Assembly: GCF_042651465.1 (NCBI RefSeq)
Contig: NZ_JBHSCZ010000002.1
Location: 806,001-870,000, forward strand
DNA: 64,000 nucleotides
Source of the DNA: Ferruginibacter yonginensis
GTDB taxonomy: Bacteria; Bacteroidota; Bacteroidia; Chitinophagales; Chitinophagaceae
Direction of reading: 5' to 3'
The notes beneath the pieces were generated by a model that worked only from the letters and a program-made list of their open reading frames with translations, was not told the origin of the DNA and ran no database searches. The stretch's first letter is position 1; the number at the start of each line of letters is the position of its first letter. Positions 35,818 to 44,943 of the stretch are shown piece by piece. The translations under genes and the position numbers were made by a program.

Positions 35818-37413
35818 TTAATTACAAGGTGTAGGAATAACATTATTTTGATTGTCCAAAGTGAGTTTTGAAAAAGATGTAAAATCAGCATTAGCTTTTA
35901 AAACAGAAATGCCTAATTGCTTTTTCTTTACCCATTTTAAAAACTGTGTTTCATAGATTATTGGATTGGTGTTAGGCTTAATTTCATAACTTTCTTCAAA
36001 GTTTTCTTTGTTTACTGGATCATTGACAATATCCCTCATAGCATTACGAAATTGTTCTACATCATCTATACTAATAAAATAAGCGTCGCCATTACTATTA
36101 ATCATACCTAGTACAAACCTGTTTAAATTAACCAAATCTCTACCTGATGCATCTTTATATCCATCTATTTCTGCCAACGAAATAACATCGCCTGGCGAAA
36201 AAATAGGCAACGTTTTTATTCCTAAAGCTGCTAAAAATGCATTGTTTGGGTGAAAATGCACCATCATTCTTTGAATAGCATTCGTATATTTTATTTCTCC
36301 TTTATTTTCTAAACTAATTACGGGGGGTATTTGCCCTGGTAAAGGCATTGTAATGGGGGCGCCACCAATTGTTCTAAAAGTAACCCCAGTTTCGTAATTA
36401 AAATTATTGCCATTGGTTTTTAAGTTTATTAAGGCTTGCCTATCATCTACATTAGCAGGATTTAACAAAAATTGAATTTTTTCGCAAGGCGACATTGGTG
36501 GTTCTTGATCTGGCTCAAAACCGCCGCCACCTCCACAACCACCATTGGCTGGTCTATACCATGTACCTTCAAGAGGGTTTGCTACAGTACCACCACCACA
36601 AGGGTTAGGTGATGAACCCCCACCTCCACCACTGCTACCACCTGTTGAACCTCCGCCACCACCTGGCATTTCTATCATTACATCATAACAAACTTCCATA
36701 TCAAAAAACATGCCCCAACATACGCTACAACCGGTAGCCCAGTCGCAATGGGGTATGCATAAACTATTATTAGGAGTGCCACAGTGGTATCCTTGGTAAG
36801 TTACATTGTAACATTGTTCTACTGGTAGCATTAAATTATGTACAGCATAAACAGAATCTATTAAAATGTCAACCGTTGTAATATTTGAAGGTATATTATT
36901 TGCTGCAAAAGCAGTTGTAGGTATATTTTTAAATAATTTGTTACCAAAAGAGTTATAGTCCATTATTAAAAATATGTTCAACCAATTATTTTGTACATTA
37001 GCTGGTGCATTTTGGTTATGCATTACATTATAAAACTCAGTATTGCTCATTACTCTAAAAGTAAATGTACCATCAACCAATTCATCGGCTTTAATAAGGC
37101 CACTTAAATAAGCACCATTAATAGTTAATGGTATATATGCAGCCATTAAAGTATCTCCTTCGTTTGTGTTAGTAAAACTTTGGGCAATAGGTTTTAATGA
37201 TATCAACGATTTATGCCACAACGGGTAACCTAAATTTTGTGGAATTTGTAGGGTTGTATTATTTGAAGCTACTTGCTTTTTTAATTTAGTAAATAATAGG
37301 TTCTGATAAAAAGTTAATACTTTATCATTTTTAAAAAATAAACTTGTATTAAAATTATTATTTGTTGTTTCATTGAATGCCGTTTTTTTACAGGCAACAA
37401 ATTGTAATATCAC
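35818..37413 (-). CDS. Lipoprotein with Cys/Gly-rich linker and possible JAMM-like C-terminal domain
   Basis: The open frame from a GTG at 37413 gives 531 residues, but its start cuts off most of a signal peptide: upstream, the same frame reads NIIIIITLVILQFVAC, a normal lipoprotein signal with lipobox Cys. An N-terminal domain (about 15-205, with YPLWHKSL and NNWLNIFLIMDYN) is followed by a Cys-rich stretch (about 205-250), a Gly/Ser linker (about 252-305) and a C-terminal domain. That domain has VHFHPN (H386, H388) and IFSPGD (S406, D409), with upstream Glu 369 or 373, resembling the E / HxHP / SxxD set of JAMM metallopeptidases. This assignment is tentative. Confidence 0.65.
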   Translation of the reverse strand: MILQFVACKKTAFNETTNNNFNTSLFFKNDKVLTFYQNLLFTKLKKQVASNNTTLQIPQNLGYPLWHKSLISLKPIAQSFTNTNEGDTLMAAYIPLTINGAYLSGLIKADELVDGTFTFRVMSNTEFYNVMHNQNAPANVQNNWLNIFLIMDYNSFGNKLFKNIPTTAFAANNIPSNITTVDILIDSVYAVHNLMLPVEQCYNVTYQGYHCGTPNNSLCIPHCDWATGCSVCWGMFFDMEVCYDVMIEMPGGGGGSTGGSSGGGGGSSPNPCGGGTVANPLEGTWYRPANGGCGGGGGFEPDQEPPMSPCEKIQFLLNPANVDDRQALINLKTNGNNFNYETGVTFRTIGGAPITMPLPGQIPPVISLENKGEIKYTNAIQRMMVHFHPNNAFLAALGIKTLPIFSPGDVISLAEIDGYKDASGRDLVNLNRFVLGMINSNGDAYFISIDDVEQFRNAMRDIVNDPVNKENFEESYEIKPNTNPIIYETQFLKWVKKKQLGISVLKANADFTSFSKLTLDNQNNVIPTPCN

Positions 37414-37457
37414 TAAAGTTATTATAATAATAATGTTTAGACGGTTACTTTCATAGG

Positions 37458-37521
37458 TATGATTTAAAATTTATGTAAATATATAAATTTAATCATATTT
37501 GTAAAATTTATTAAATTTTAC
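37458..37521. repeat. Nested A+T inverted repeats upstream of the lipoprotein gene
   Basis: TATGATT (37458-37464) faces AATCATA (37491-37497), with further A/T pairing inside. Next to it GTAAAATTTA-T-TAAATTTTAC (37501-37521) is a perfect 10-bp palindrome. Together they fill the spacer between the lipoprotein gene and the LolC/E-like gene and could be operator or cruciform sites. Confidence 0.5.
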
Positions 37522-37524
37522 TTT

Positions 37525-37555
37525 AAATAAATGATGGACAATGGATCATTTATTT
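37525..37555 (-). terminator. Hairpin at the end of the LolC/E-like gene
   Basis: AAATAAATGAT pairs perfectly with ATCATTTATTT across nine bases and overlaps the stop codon of the permease gene. It is A+T-rich, so its strength as a terminator is uncertain. Confidence 0.45.
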
Positions 37556-38767
37556 TAAAGCAATAGCTTGCCTAGCCGCTTTTTGCGCAGGAAACCATGA
37601 GGCCAACACACTTATAAAAATGGCAGTAAGTGCTACCATTAATAAATCGCTTGCAATCAATTTTACAGGAAAATAATCTATCAAAAAGGAGCCACCCATA
37701 ATTTTTATGAGGTGAAACTTCACCTGTAAAAAACTAATGATAAGTGCCAGTAAAATACCACTCGTTGTGCCTATAATACCAAGCAATAAACCTTCTGATA
37801 AAAATATTTTTTGAATACCAGCATTACTGGTACCCATACTTTTCAAAATACTTATATCTTTTTGTTTTTCAAGTACAAGCATGGTTAAAGCACTCACCAT
37901 ATTAAAAGCAGCTATTACTAAAATGAGGGTTAAAACTGCATAAATAGCCCATTTTTCAAGTCGCATAGTGCTATATAAATTGGCATTTTGTTCATATTTA
38001 TTTAATACCAACATTTGGTCACCAATTATAGTTTGTATTTTTTTTATAGCAGCAGCTTCATCAGTGTTTTTTGTGAACGCCATTTCTGCGGCAGAGTATT
38101 CATTGGCTTGTAACCCCATTTGTAGTTTAACAAAATCGATGTTGGTTATGGCAAACTCGTTATCAATTTCTTGTTGTATAGTAAAAACGCCTGCAGTTAG
38201 GGCATTGCCTTGTGCCATAGCCGCCAAAGCATCTGTAGAAGTTGTTTTTTTGGGTAAGATGATGGTAACGTTGCTAGGTGGAAAAGCTTCACTAAAACTG
38301 ATGGCCGCTGCATTTTGTACGCCGTAACCTACTATTATTTTGGGAGCATCTTCTGTACCAACATCAAAACTACCATTGTTAATATGCGCTGGTACACCGC
38401 TAATATTTTTATACATACTATCAACCCCTTTAAGCGTTACAACCGTTTGGGCTGTTTCATTTTGTAACAATGCTTTTTCTTCCACTATCATAGATAAGCC
38501 TGCACAAAAAGGTTGTTGCTTTAATTGGGCAATTTGGTTAGCTGATAATACAAATGTTTTTCCTTGCTTAGGTTTGATTTTTACATCGTTATAAAAACTA
38601 GAGTAAAGCGATTTTACCAACCCTTCAAAACCGTTAAACACACTCAATACTAGTATTTGGCTACAAGTAGCAAATGCAATTACAACAGTAGTAACCCATG
38701 CAATAATATTAATAGCATTGGCAGATTTTTTTGCTTTAAAATAGCGCCAGGCAAAGGTTACAAACAT
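37550..38767 (-). CDS. ABC transporter permease, FtsX/LolC-LolE type
   Basis: A 405-residue permease. A first membrane helix at about 18-45, a long periplasmic MacB-like domain (about 46-270), then three helices near 272-298, 322-352 and 375-398, with MLVLEKQKDISILKSMGTS as the coupling segment and a C-terminal FPAQKAARQAIALK. This is the lipoprotein-release family (LolC/E). The matching ATPase gene is not adjacent. It lies 11 bases downstream of rbfA on the same strand. Confidence 0.86.
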   Translation of the reverse strand: MFVTFAWRYFKAKKSANAINIIAWVTTVVIAFATCSQILVLSVFNGFEGLVKSLYSSFYNDVKIKPKQGKTFVLSANQIAQLKQQPFCAGLSMIVEEKALLQNETAQTVVTLKGVDSMYKNISGVPAHINNGSFDVGTEDAPKIIVGYGVQNAAAISFSEAFPPSNVTIILPKKTTSTDALAAMAQGNALTAGVFTIQQEIDNEFAITNIDFVKLQMGLQANEYSAAEMAFTKNTDEAAAIKKIQTIIGDQMLVLNKYEQNANLYSTMRLEKWAIYAVLTLILVIAAFNMVSALTMLVLEKQKDISILKSMGTSNAGIQKIFLSEGLLLGIIGTTSGILLALIISFLQVKFHLIKIMGGSFLIDYFPVKLIASDLLMVALTAIFISVLASWFPAQKAARQAIALK

Positions 38768-38778
38768 GGTACTTAGTA

Positions 38779-39156
38779 TTAAGCCGTTCCATCTTTTTGT
38801 TCATCTTGCTTTTTAATATCTTTAAAAAGCTGTTCAATTTTATCAACGTACTCTAAAGTATCATCTATATAATAAGTAAGTTGTGGCATGCTTCTCAGCT
38901 GGTGGCGTACCCTTGCTGTGAGCTCTTTTTTTATTTCCCAATTTTTTTCTTGTATAAAATTTAAGGTGCCAACAGGGTCGGTTATTTTAAAAAAACTTAA
39001 GTATATCCTTGCATCAAATAAATCGGGTGTAATTTTTACAGATGCAATTGAAACCATTCCACCATTTATCATTGAAAGCCCCATACGCTGAAAAATATCG
39101 TTTAACTCTTTTTCTAATACGGCCGCTACTTGTTTTTGTCTTTTACCTTCTAACAT
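38779..39156 (-). CDS. rbfA: Ribosome-binding factor A
   Basis: A 125-residue RbfA with the KH-like fold: KRQKQVAAVLEKELNDIFQRM at the N-terminus, SVKITPDLFDARIYLSFF in the centre and VRHQLRSMPQLTYYIDDTLE towards the end. It helps mature the 30S subunit. It precedes the LolC/E-like permease on the same mRNA. Confidence 0.93.
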   Translation of the reverse strand: MLEGKRQKQVAAVLEKELNDIFQRMGLSMINGGMVSIASVKITPDLFDARIYLSFFKITDPVGTLNFIQEKNWEIKKELTARVRHQLRSMPQLTYYIDDTLEYVDKIEQLFKDIKKQDEQKDGTA

Positions 39157-39220
39157 AATGTGTGCTTTAAATCACTGTAAAATTAGTTACTTTGCTGGTT
39201 AATGAACTTTATTTATACGA

Positions 39221-41047
39221 ATGAAAAAATATTCAAGGGTTTTTGTTTATTTGAAAGATTATAAACTGGCTATTACATCGTACATCATTTGTACCCTTTT
39301 ATCCATCGTTTTTAGCATCATATCATTGGGTATGTTGTTTCCTTTTTTGCAAGTGTTATTTAAGGTAAATGATGCTGCAACAACCGTAAGTACAGCAAAA
39401 GCTGTTGGTTTTTCACCCTTTGAATGGGTAAAGCAAAAAGTTGCCGCATTAGTTGCTGCTGGTGATAATTTATATGCCCTTTCTATAATTTGTATGCTTA
39501 TTATTGGCAGTATTGTACTAAAAAATATTTTTTTGTATTTGGCATCACGTTCATTAATGCCTGCAAAAAACAAAGTGATTACTAGGTTTCGTATTGATAT
39601 TTTTAATAAGGTATTGAGCTTGCCCATTGGTTATTTTACGGAACAACGTAAAGGCGATTTAATGAGCCGTATGACCAACGACATTAATCAAGTAGAAGGT
39701 TCTGTAATAGGTGCGTTAGAAGGCTGGGTGAAAGATCCTTTACAAATCATCATTACATTGGCAGTATTATTATCCATTAGTGTTCAGCTTACCATTGTAA
39801 TTTTATTTTTTATTCCGGTAATGGGCTTTTTTATCGGACGATTAGGAAGATCCCTCAAAAAACCATCTGGTGAAGTTGCACAAAAAAGTGGTGAATCAAT
39901 TTCTATACTCGATGAAACGTTGGGAGGTTTAAGAGTCATCAAAGCCTTTAACGTAGAAGCCAAAACCCGTAAAAAGTTTTTTGATAATAGCATGAATTTA
40001 ATGCGTATTACCAATAAAATTGGGTACAGACAAAGTTTTGCATCGCCCATGAGTGAAATGCTTGGGGTAATGATGTTTACCGCAATTTTATGGTACGGTG
40101 GCAGCAAAGTGTTAAGTCATGAGCCCGGTTTGCCGTTAAACGGCGCTTTGTTTTTAGCCTATATGGCCTTGTTTTACAACATTATTGACCCAGCCAAAAG
40201 TATATCTGGTGCGTTTAGTAATTTACAAAGAGGTACAGCTGCTATTGCTCGTATTGAAGAAGTGTTGAACGCCCCAGTTACAGTAGATGATAACCCCAAC
40301 GGAAAACAAATCACTTCGTTCAATGATAGTATTGAGTTTAAAAATGTAAGTTTTTATTACGATGATGTGGCTATTTTACAAAACATAAGTTTTAAAGTTG
40401 AAAAAGGTAAAACCATTGCATTAGTGGGTAGCAGTGGTGCTGGTAAATCAACCTTGGCCGATTTAATTCCTCGTTTTCATGATGCTACCCATGGCGATAT
40501 TTTGGTAGATGGGGTTTCAATAAAAGATTATTCATTGTTTTCATTAAGAAGTTTAATGAGCATTGTAACCCAAGAGCCTATTTTATTTAATGATACCATT
40601 GCAAATAACATTGCTTTAGGTATGGATAATGCTACAGAAGCAGATATTATCAATGCCGCCAAAATAGCCAACGCTCATAGTTTTATTGAAAAGAAAGAAT
40701 TAGGCTACGCCACCAACATTGGCGATAGGGGCATGAAGTTGAGTGGTGGTGAACGCCAACGCTTAACCATTGCAAGGGCAGTGTTAAAAAATCCGCCTAT
40801 TTTAATTTTAGATGAAGCAACATCTTCACTTGATACTGAAAGTGAACGCCTCGTACAAGATGCCATTAATAACTTAATGGAAAATCGTACCTCGGTAGTT
40901 ATTGCCCATCGCTTAAGTACCATTCGCCATGCAAACGAAATTATAGTGTTGCGTAAAGGTGAAATTGTTGAGAGAGGTACCCATGCAGGACTAATTGAAC
41001 AAAATGGTTTTTATAAAAAACTGGTTGAAATGCAAGAGGTTAAATAA
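39221..41047 (+). CDS. ABC exporter, MsbA-like
   Basis: A 608-residue half-transporter. Six helices in about 1-330, with the intracellular segment GYFTEQRKGDLMSRMTNDI, precede an ATPase with Walker A GSSGAGKST, Q-loop IVTQEPILFND, signature LSGGERQRL, Walker B ILILDEATSSLD and H-loop VIAHRLST. Sequence style is close to MsbA, the lipid A-core flippase, but drug or lipid export cannot be separated without comparison. It diverges from rbfA. Confidence 0.92.
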   Translation: MKKYSRVFVYLKDYKLAITSYIICTLLSIVFSIISLGMLFPFLQVLFKVNDAATTVSTAKAVGFSPFEWVKQKVAALVAAGDNLYALSIICMLIIGSIVLKNIFLYLASRSLMPAKNKVITRFRIDIFNKVLSLPIGYFTEQRKGDLMSRMTNDINQVEGSVIGALEGWVKDPLQIIITLAVLLSISVQLTIVILFFIPVMGFFIGRLGRSLKKPSGEVAQKSGESISILDETLGGLRVIKAFNVEAKTRKKFFDNSMNLMRITNKIGYRQSFASPMSEMLGVMMFTAILWYGGSKVLSHEPGLPLNGALFLAYMALFYNIIDPAKSISGAFSNLQRGTAAIARIEEVLNAPVTVDDNPNGKQITSFNDSIEFKNVSFYYDDVAILQNISFKVEKGKTIALVGSSGAGKSTLADLIPRFHDATHGDILVDGVSIKDYSLFSLRSLMSIVTQEPILFNDTIANNIALGMDNATEADIINAAKIANAHSFIEKKELGYATNIGDRGMKLSGGERQRLTIARAVLKNPPILILDEATSSLDTESERLVQDAINNLMENRTSVVIAHRLSTIRHANEIIVLRKGEIVERGTHAGLIEQNGFYKKLVEMQEVK

Positions 41048-41116
41048 TACTTGTGAAAAAGTTTTACTCATTTTATGGTAAGTAATTTTGTTTACATCTC
41101 ATAACAAATTACTGCT

Positions 41117-41764
41117 ATGAAATTATTTTTATTGATGATAGCTGCTACTATTGGTTTGTGCTATGGTGTTATTAATAAAACAAATTTCATTTCAAAAAAG
41201 CCACAAAAAGCTGTTGTAGCAAAATCACCCGTTAAAGAAACATTGAGTAACACCTATGTGTATGAACGTTTAAAAACAAAGGTGGTGCTAGCAAAACAGT
41301 TTGTGCAAAAAAATAACTTCAATACCCAGTATTGTTTTTTAATTGACATGACGGTACCTAGTGGTAAAAACCGCTTTTTTGTTTACAATTTGCAACAAGA
41401 TAGTTTAGTGTACGAAGCCTTAGTAACCCATGGCAGCGGTTCATTAACAAGTACAAGCGATTTAAAGTTTTCAAACATTGTGGGGAGTAATGCGACTTCC
41501 ATTGGTAAATATAAAATAGGAGAGCAGTATTACGGTAAATTTGGGTTAGCCTATAAATTACATGGCTTAGATGCTAGTAATAGTAATGCTTTTAAAAGAG
41601 CCGTGGTATTACATGCTCATCCACTTGTGCCTAATGAACCTACCTATCCGCAACCAATTTGTACCAGTTGGGGTTGCCCAACGGTGAGTCCAGCTTTTTT
41701 ACAACAACTCAAAAAGTGTATTGATGAAAATAATAAACCCATATTACTATGGATTTATTATTAA
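41117..41764 (+). CDS. L,D-transpeptidase-like protein (YkuD_2 type)
   Basis: A 215-residue exported protein with an N-terminal hydrophobic signal or anchor (about 1-20). The catalytic-like region carries HAHPLVPNEPTYPQP and CTSWGCPTVSP, where His and the second Cys fit the HxnSxGCh motif of the murein L,D-transpeptidase catalytic family. It may cross-link peptidoglycan or attach proteins to it. A TAATTTTG box at 41083-41090 fits a -7 element; the gene is otherwise alone. Confidence 0.82.
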   Translation: MKLFLLMIAATIGLCYGVINKTNFISKKPQKAVVAKSPVKETLSNTYVYERLKTKVVLAKQFVQKNNFNTQYCFLIDMTVPSGKNRFFVYNLQQDSLVYEALVTHGSGSLTSTSDLKFSNIVGSNATSIGKYKIGEQYYGKFGLAYKLHGLDASNSNAFKRAVVLHAHPLVPNEPTYPQPICTSWGCPTVSPAFLQQLKKCIDENNKPILLWIYY

Positions 41765-41768
41765 TTCA

Positions 41769-42482
41769 TTAAAACTGCATAGGTACTTCAATAGCAAGTA
41801 ACGAAGCATTTTCATGTATGGTAATATCAAATTGATCAACTTCGGCAATGCCAATAGCATCTCTTTTGTTAAGTTTATTGCCTTCTACTTCTACCACACC
41901 ATCTATCACCACAAGGTAAACACCACTGTTGTTGAATTTATGTTGGTATGTTATGGTTTGTTGTGCTGCACGGTTGGTTAAAGAAAAAGCAGCATCTTGG
42001 TTTATCCATAAAGCAGCATCTGCATCAAGCGGTGATACTACTGTTTGCCATTTTTCGTTACGGTCATTTATATCAAATGTTCGTTGATCATACCGAGGTG
42101 TAATGTTTTTTTCTTTTGGGAAAACCCATACTTGAAATAAGGTAACAGGTTCTGTTGGTGAGGCGTTGGCTTCGGAGTGTTGTACACCACTACCTGCGCT
42201 CATAATTTGAATATCACCTGCTTTAATAATGCCAGCGCCACCAGTACTATCTTTATGTTGTAACGCACCCGTAAAAGGTATGGTTACAATTTCCATATTA
42301 TCATGTGGGTGTGTAGGGAAGGCGCCTCCACCAGCTATCCAATCATCATTAAGTACCCTTAATGCACCAAAATGAACTTTTGTAGGTTCATGCCATCCTC
42401 CAAAACTAAAATAATGTGCTGGTTTTAGCCAGCCATAATTGGCAACGCCTCTTTCATTGGCTCTTGTAATGGTTGTTTTCAT
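41769..42482 (-). CDS. Pirin family protein
   Basis: A 237-residue double-cupin protein. The metal ligands appear as HPHDNMEIVTI (about 57-67) and HSEAN (about 101-105), after the family start RGVANYGWLKPAHYFSFGG. Bacterial pirins of this length (YhhW type) can act as quercetin dioxygenases, and others regulate enzymes; the substrate is not known. It converges on the transpeptidase gene four bases away. Confidence 0.92.
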   Translation of the reverse strand: MKTTITRANERGVANYGWLKPAHYFSFGGWHEPTKVHFGALRVLNDDWIAGGGAFPTHPHDNMEIVTIPFTGALQHKDSTGGAGIIKAGDIQIMSAGSGVQHSEANASPTEPVTLFQVWVFPKEKNITPRYDQRTFDINDRNEKWQTVVSPLDADAALWINQDAAFSLTNRAAQQTITYQHKFNNSGVYLVVIDGVVEVEGNKLNKRDAIGIAEVDQFDITIHENASLLAIEVPMQF

Positions 42483-42549
42483 TGCTTTAAATTTAATGTT
42501 TAAACATCAAATTAAATACCAAGGTTGAGTAACTGTTATTTTGGCAAAA

Positions 42550-43356
42550 TTAATTGAGGTGACTAAAATCGTCGGCCGTGAGTGCTGTGCTTTGGTCTTC
42601 CTCACGTTCTTCATTAAACTCTATAATGAAGTTGTTACGGCCCTCACCAACTAAAATTTGCAAAAACTTTTGTTGTACTAACTCAAGCATGTTGAGGAAA
42701 ATAAAAATAGCATGTATGCGGTTTTCGCAGCCATCAAATATTTTTTCAAAAGCCAATGTTTTTTGTTTTTTACTGATGGTGAGTAGGTTTTCTCTCACAC
42801 CTTCCATTGTATAATTGTATTGTACAACGGTATGCACAGGTTTATGGTTGCGTTCATGTAAACGTTGGGCTACTCTTTCAAAAGCTTTCATCAATTTAAA
42901 AAGCGTAACGGTTTGTATTTCGGTACCTTCTCCAGCTTCTTCACCAATTATGGCTAGTTCTTTTTGAAGGTTTCCACGTTTAATCATCAACAAACGTTCA
43001 GCTTCCATTTCAGCTAATTTTGCGGAGGCTTCTTTAAATTTCTTGTATTCTAAAATCTTATCAATTAATTCTTGTCGAGGGTCAATTTCATTACCTGCAG
43101 CATCTAATTCTTTACGTGGCAAAAGCATTTTAGCTTTAATACGCATGAGGGTGCTTATAAACAATATAAATTCACTGCTCAATTCAATATTTAGTTTGCC
43201 ACTGAGGTGAATGTGATCTAGAAAGTCGTTGGTAATTTTTGTGATAGGTATGTTGTAAATATCCAGTTCATCTCTTTCAATAAAAAACAATAAAAGGTCA
43301 AATGGGCCTTCAAACTGTTCTAATTTAATTTGATATGATTCGTTGTTATTGCTCAC
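42550..43356 (-). CDS. scpA: Segregation and condensation protein A
   Basis: A 268-residue kleisin that links the SMC dimer and ScpB in chromosome condensation. N-terminal IKLEQFEGPFDLLLFFIERDELDIYNIPI and YKKFKEASAKL mark the family; the acidic centre and C-terminal winged helix (IFIFLNMLELVQQKFLQILVG) follow. scpB is not adjacent. The upstream gene is separated by a terminator, so scpA has its own promoter. Confidence 0.92.
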   Translation of the reverse strand: MSNNNESYQIKLEQFEGPFDLLLFFIERDELDIYNIPITKITNDFLDHIHLSGKLNIELSSEFILFISTLMRIKAKMLLPRKELDAAGNEIDPRQELIDKILEYKKFKEASAKLAEMEAERLLMIKRGNLQKELAIIGEEAGEGTEIQTVTLFKLMKAFERVAQRLHERNHKPVHTVVQYNYTMEGVRENLLTISKKQKTLAFEKIFDGCENRIHAIFIFLNMLELVQQKFLQILVGEGRNNFIIEFNEEREEDQSTALTADDFSHLN

Positions 43357-43377
43357 AAAATAAATGGTTGATCATGT

Positions 43378-43407
43378 AAAAAAATCCCTTCAATGTTTAT
43401 TGAAGGG
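43378..43407 (-). terminator. Intrinsic terminator of the DUF3078 gene
   Basis: TCCCTTCAAT pairs with ATTGAAGGGA over a GTTT loop; on the minus strand six T follow. It lies between the DUF3078 gene and scpA. Confidence 0.8.
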
Positions 43408-43456
43408 AGGTAAAAATAAGGTTTTTTGTAAAGATGTGCTGTTATGTATCAGTAAT

Positions 43457-44395
43457 TTAGCCTTTAAATTTATAGGCAAAACCAATACCCATTAGTTGAA
43501 GTATTTGTGGTGCTGGCCCTTTTTCGGGGTTAACGTTTTGAGTATCATCATCATAAATAATATCGAGGTTAACAGATACGTTTATAAATTTTGATACTTT
43601 GGCGGTAAATACGTTTGAAAAAAACACGTCAATATTTTGAGGGTTATTTTTGTAGTTAGAAAATAAATCTAGCTTACTTTTTACCGTAATGTTGGCGTTT
43701 AATTTCTTAAAAAAATTTGCTGAAAAAAAAGCACCTGCTTCATTTTTAAACCTGCTTCCACTATCAAGGCCATAAAATTTTCCTAATCGTTTATCAGTAA
43801 CAATAACATACCGTTGGGTAAGTGGCGATAAAAATATAGATAATGCTTGCACAGGTTTATAATCAACCCCTAATGATAACAGTACATATGCTGGTGCAAA
43901 TGTTTTTGATGTTACCGATGCAGAATCGCCTCCGGTACTATTTTTTAAATAAGCGTAACCTTTTGCAAATTGGGTTCTTGAGTTTGATAAAAGAGCTAAA
44001 CTCATATTTTTTGTGAAGGAGAAACCATATTTAGACGTAAGGTCAATTCTATCACTAGCTTTACGATTACCCAAGCTAGTAGTGTTGATGATGCCATAGG
44101 CAAGGTCGAGGTTATTATCCCACGAATGTTTGCCCTTTTTATAAAAAGCATAGGTATTTAAAAAAGCATTGAGTGAAAATGAGAATTTATCGCCACCAGC
44201 ACTCCAATTACTAAGTGTGCCTTGGTTTACATTGAAATTAAATTGACCACCTTTGCGCCAGTTTTTAGATGATGTATCTAGGCTTTCTTTAGCAAAAAAC
44301 TTTTCTGTTTCTGCTTTTAAAAATTTAACGGTATTGTCTTGTGCAAAACAATATGAATATGCTGTAATAAAGAAACAACAAATTAATTTTTTCAT
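43457..44395 (-). CDS. DUF3078 family outer-membrane-type protein
   Basis: About 312 residues from the ATG at 44395 (MKKLICCF); an ATG three codons upstream is less likely. A signal peptide (1-18, ending YCFAQ) is followed by the family start WRKGGQFNFNVNQGTLSNWSAGG and beta-strand-rich sequence ending in GIGFAYKFKG, typical of a small barrel in the outer membrane. The role of DUF3078 proteins is unknown; they are near-universal in Bacteroidota. Terminators flank it on both sides. Confidence 0.82.
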   Translation of the reverse strand: MKKLICCFFITAYSYCFAQDNTVKFLKAETEKFFAKESLDTSSKNWRKGGQFNFNVNQGTLSNWSAGGDKFSFSLNAFLNTYAFYKKGKHSWDNNLDLAYGIINTTSLGNRKASDRIDLTSKYGFSFTKNMSLALLSNSRTQFAKGYAYLKNSTGGDSASVTSKTFAPAYVLLSLGVDYKPVQALSIFLSPLTQRYVIVTDKRLGKFYGLDSGSRFKNEAGAFFSANFFKKLNANITVKSKLDLFSNYKNNPQNIDVFFSNVFTAKVSKFINVSVNLDIIYDDDTQNVNPEKGPAPQILQLMGIGFAYKFKG

Positions 44396-44402
44396 ATAAT
44401 AC

Positions 44403-44433
44403 AAAATAAGCCATTTTTCAAATGGCTTATTTT
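44403..44433. terminator. Terminator between mscL and the DUF3078 gene
   Basis: A perfect 14-bp stem (AAAATAAGCCATTT and its complement) with a TTC loop, bounded by A and T runs. It lies about 25 bases past the mscL stop. Confidence 0.8.
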
Positions 44434-44459
44434 ACATATTTGGTTATTTTAACAAAAGC

Positions 44460-44837
44460 TTATTTCTTTCTTAATTCATCTCTAATTTCAGCTAACAATA
44501 CATCTGTTGATGATGGTGCAGCTGGTGCAGCAGGTTCTTCTTCCTTTTTGTTTAATTTATTAGCAGCTTTTATTAATAAAAATAAAACAAAGGCTACCAT
44601 AATAAATTTAATAACGGCAGCTAAAAATTTACCATATTTTACAGCTCCCCACGATAGTTCTTCTACTTTACTTACACCAGCTACCTTCATAGCAGGGTTC
44701 AGCAGTAAAGGTGTAATAACATCATCTACCAACGATGAAATAATGGCACCAAATGCAGCACCAATTATAACAGCCACTGCTAAATCAATAATGTTACCTT
44801 TTAAAGCAAATGCTTTAAATTCTTTAATCATACTCAT
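44460..44837 (-). CDS. mscL: Large-conductance mechanosensitive channel
   Basis: About 125 residues from the ATG at 44837 (MSMIKEFKAFALKGN); the frame is open further upstream but the added residues do not fit the family. TM1 (IDLAVAVIIGAAFGAIISSLVDDVITPLL), the periplasmic loop and TM2 (FIMVAFVLFLLIKAANKL) are clear. It is a pentameric safety valve in the inner membrane opened by osmotic downshock. Confidence 0.94.
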   Translation of the reverse strand: MSMIKEFKAFALKGNIIDLAVAVIIGAAFGAIISSLVDDVITPLLLNPAMKVAGVSKVEELSWGAVKYGKFLAAVIKFIMVAFVLFLLIKAANKLNKKEEEPAAPAAPSSTDVLLAEIRDELRKK

Positions 44838-44943
44838 AATGTTAGTTTTAGTTTTGTTAAGCGATATATTACAAAATAACAAAATTTATATTGATAACTT
44901 GAGTAGTAAGTAATTAAACTGCACCTTTGCCAAAATTTTTACT

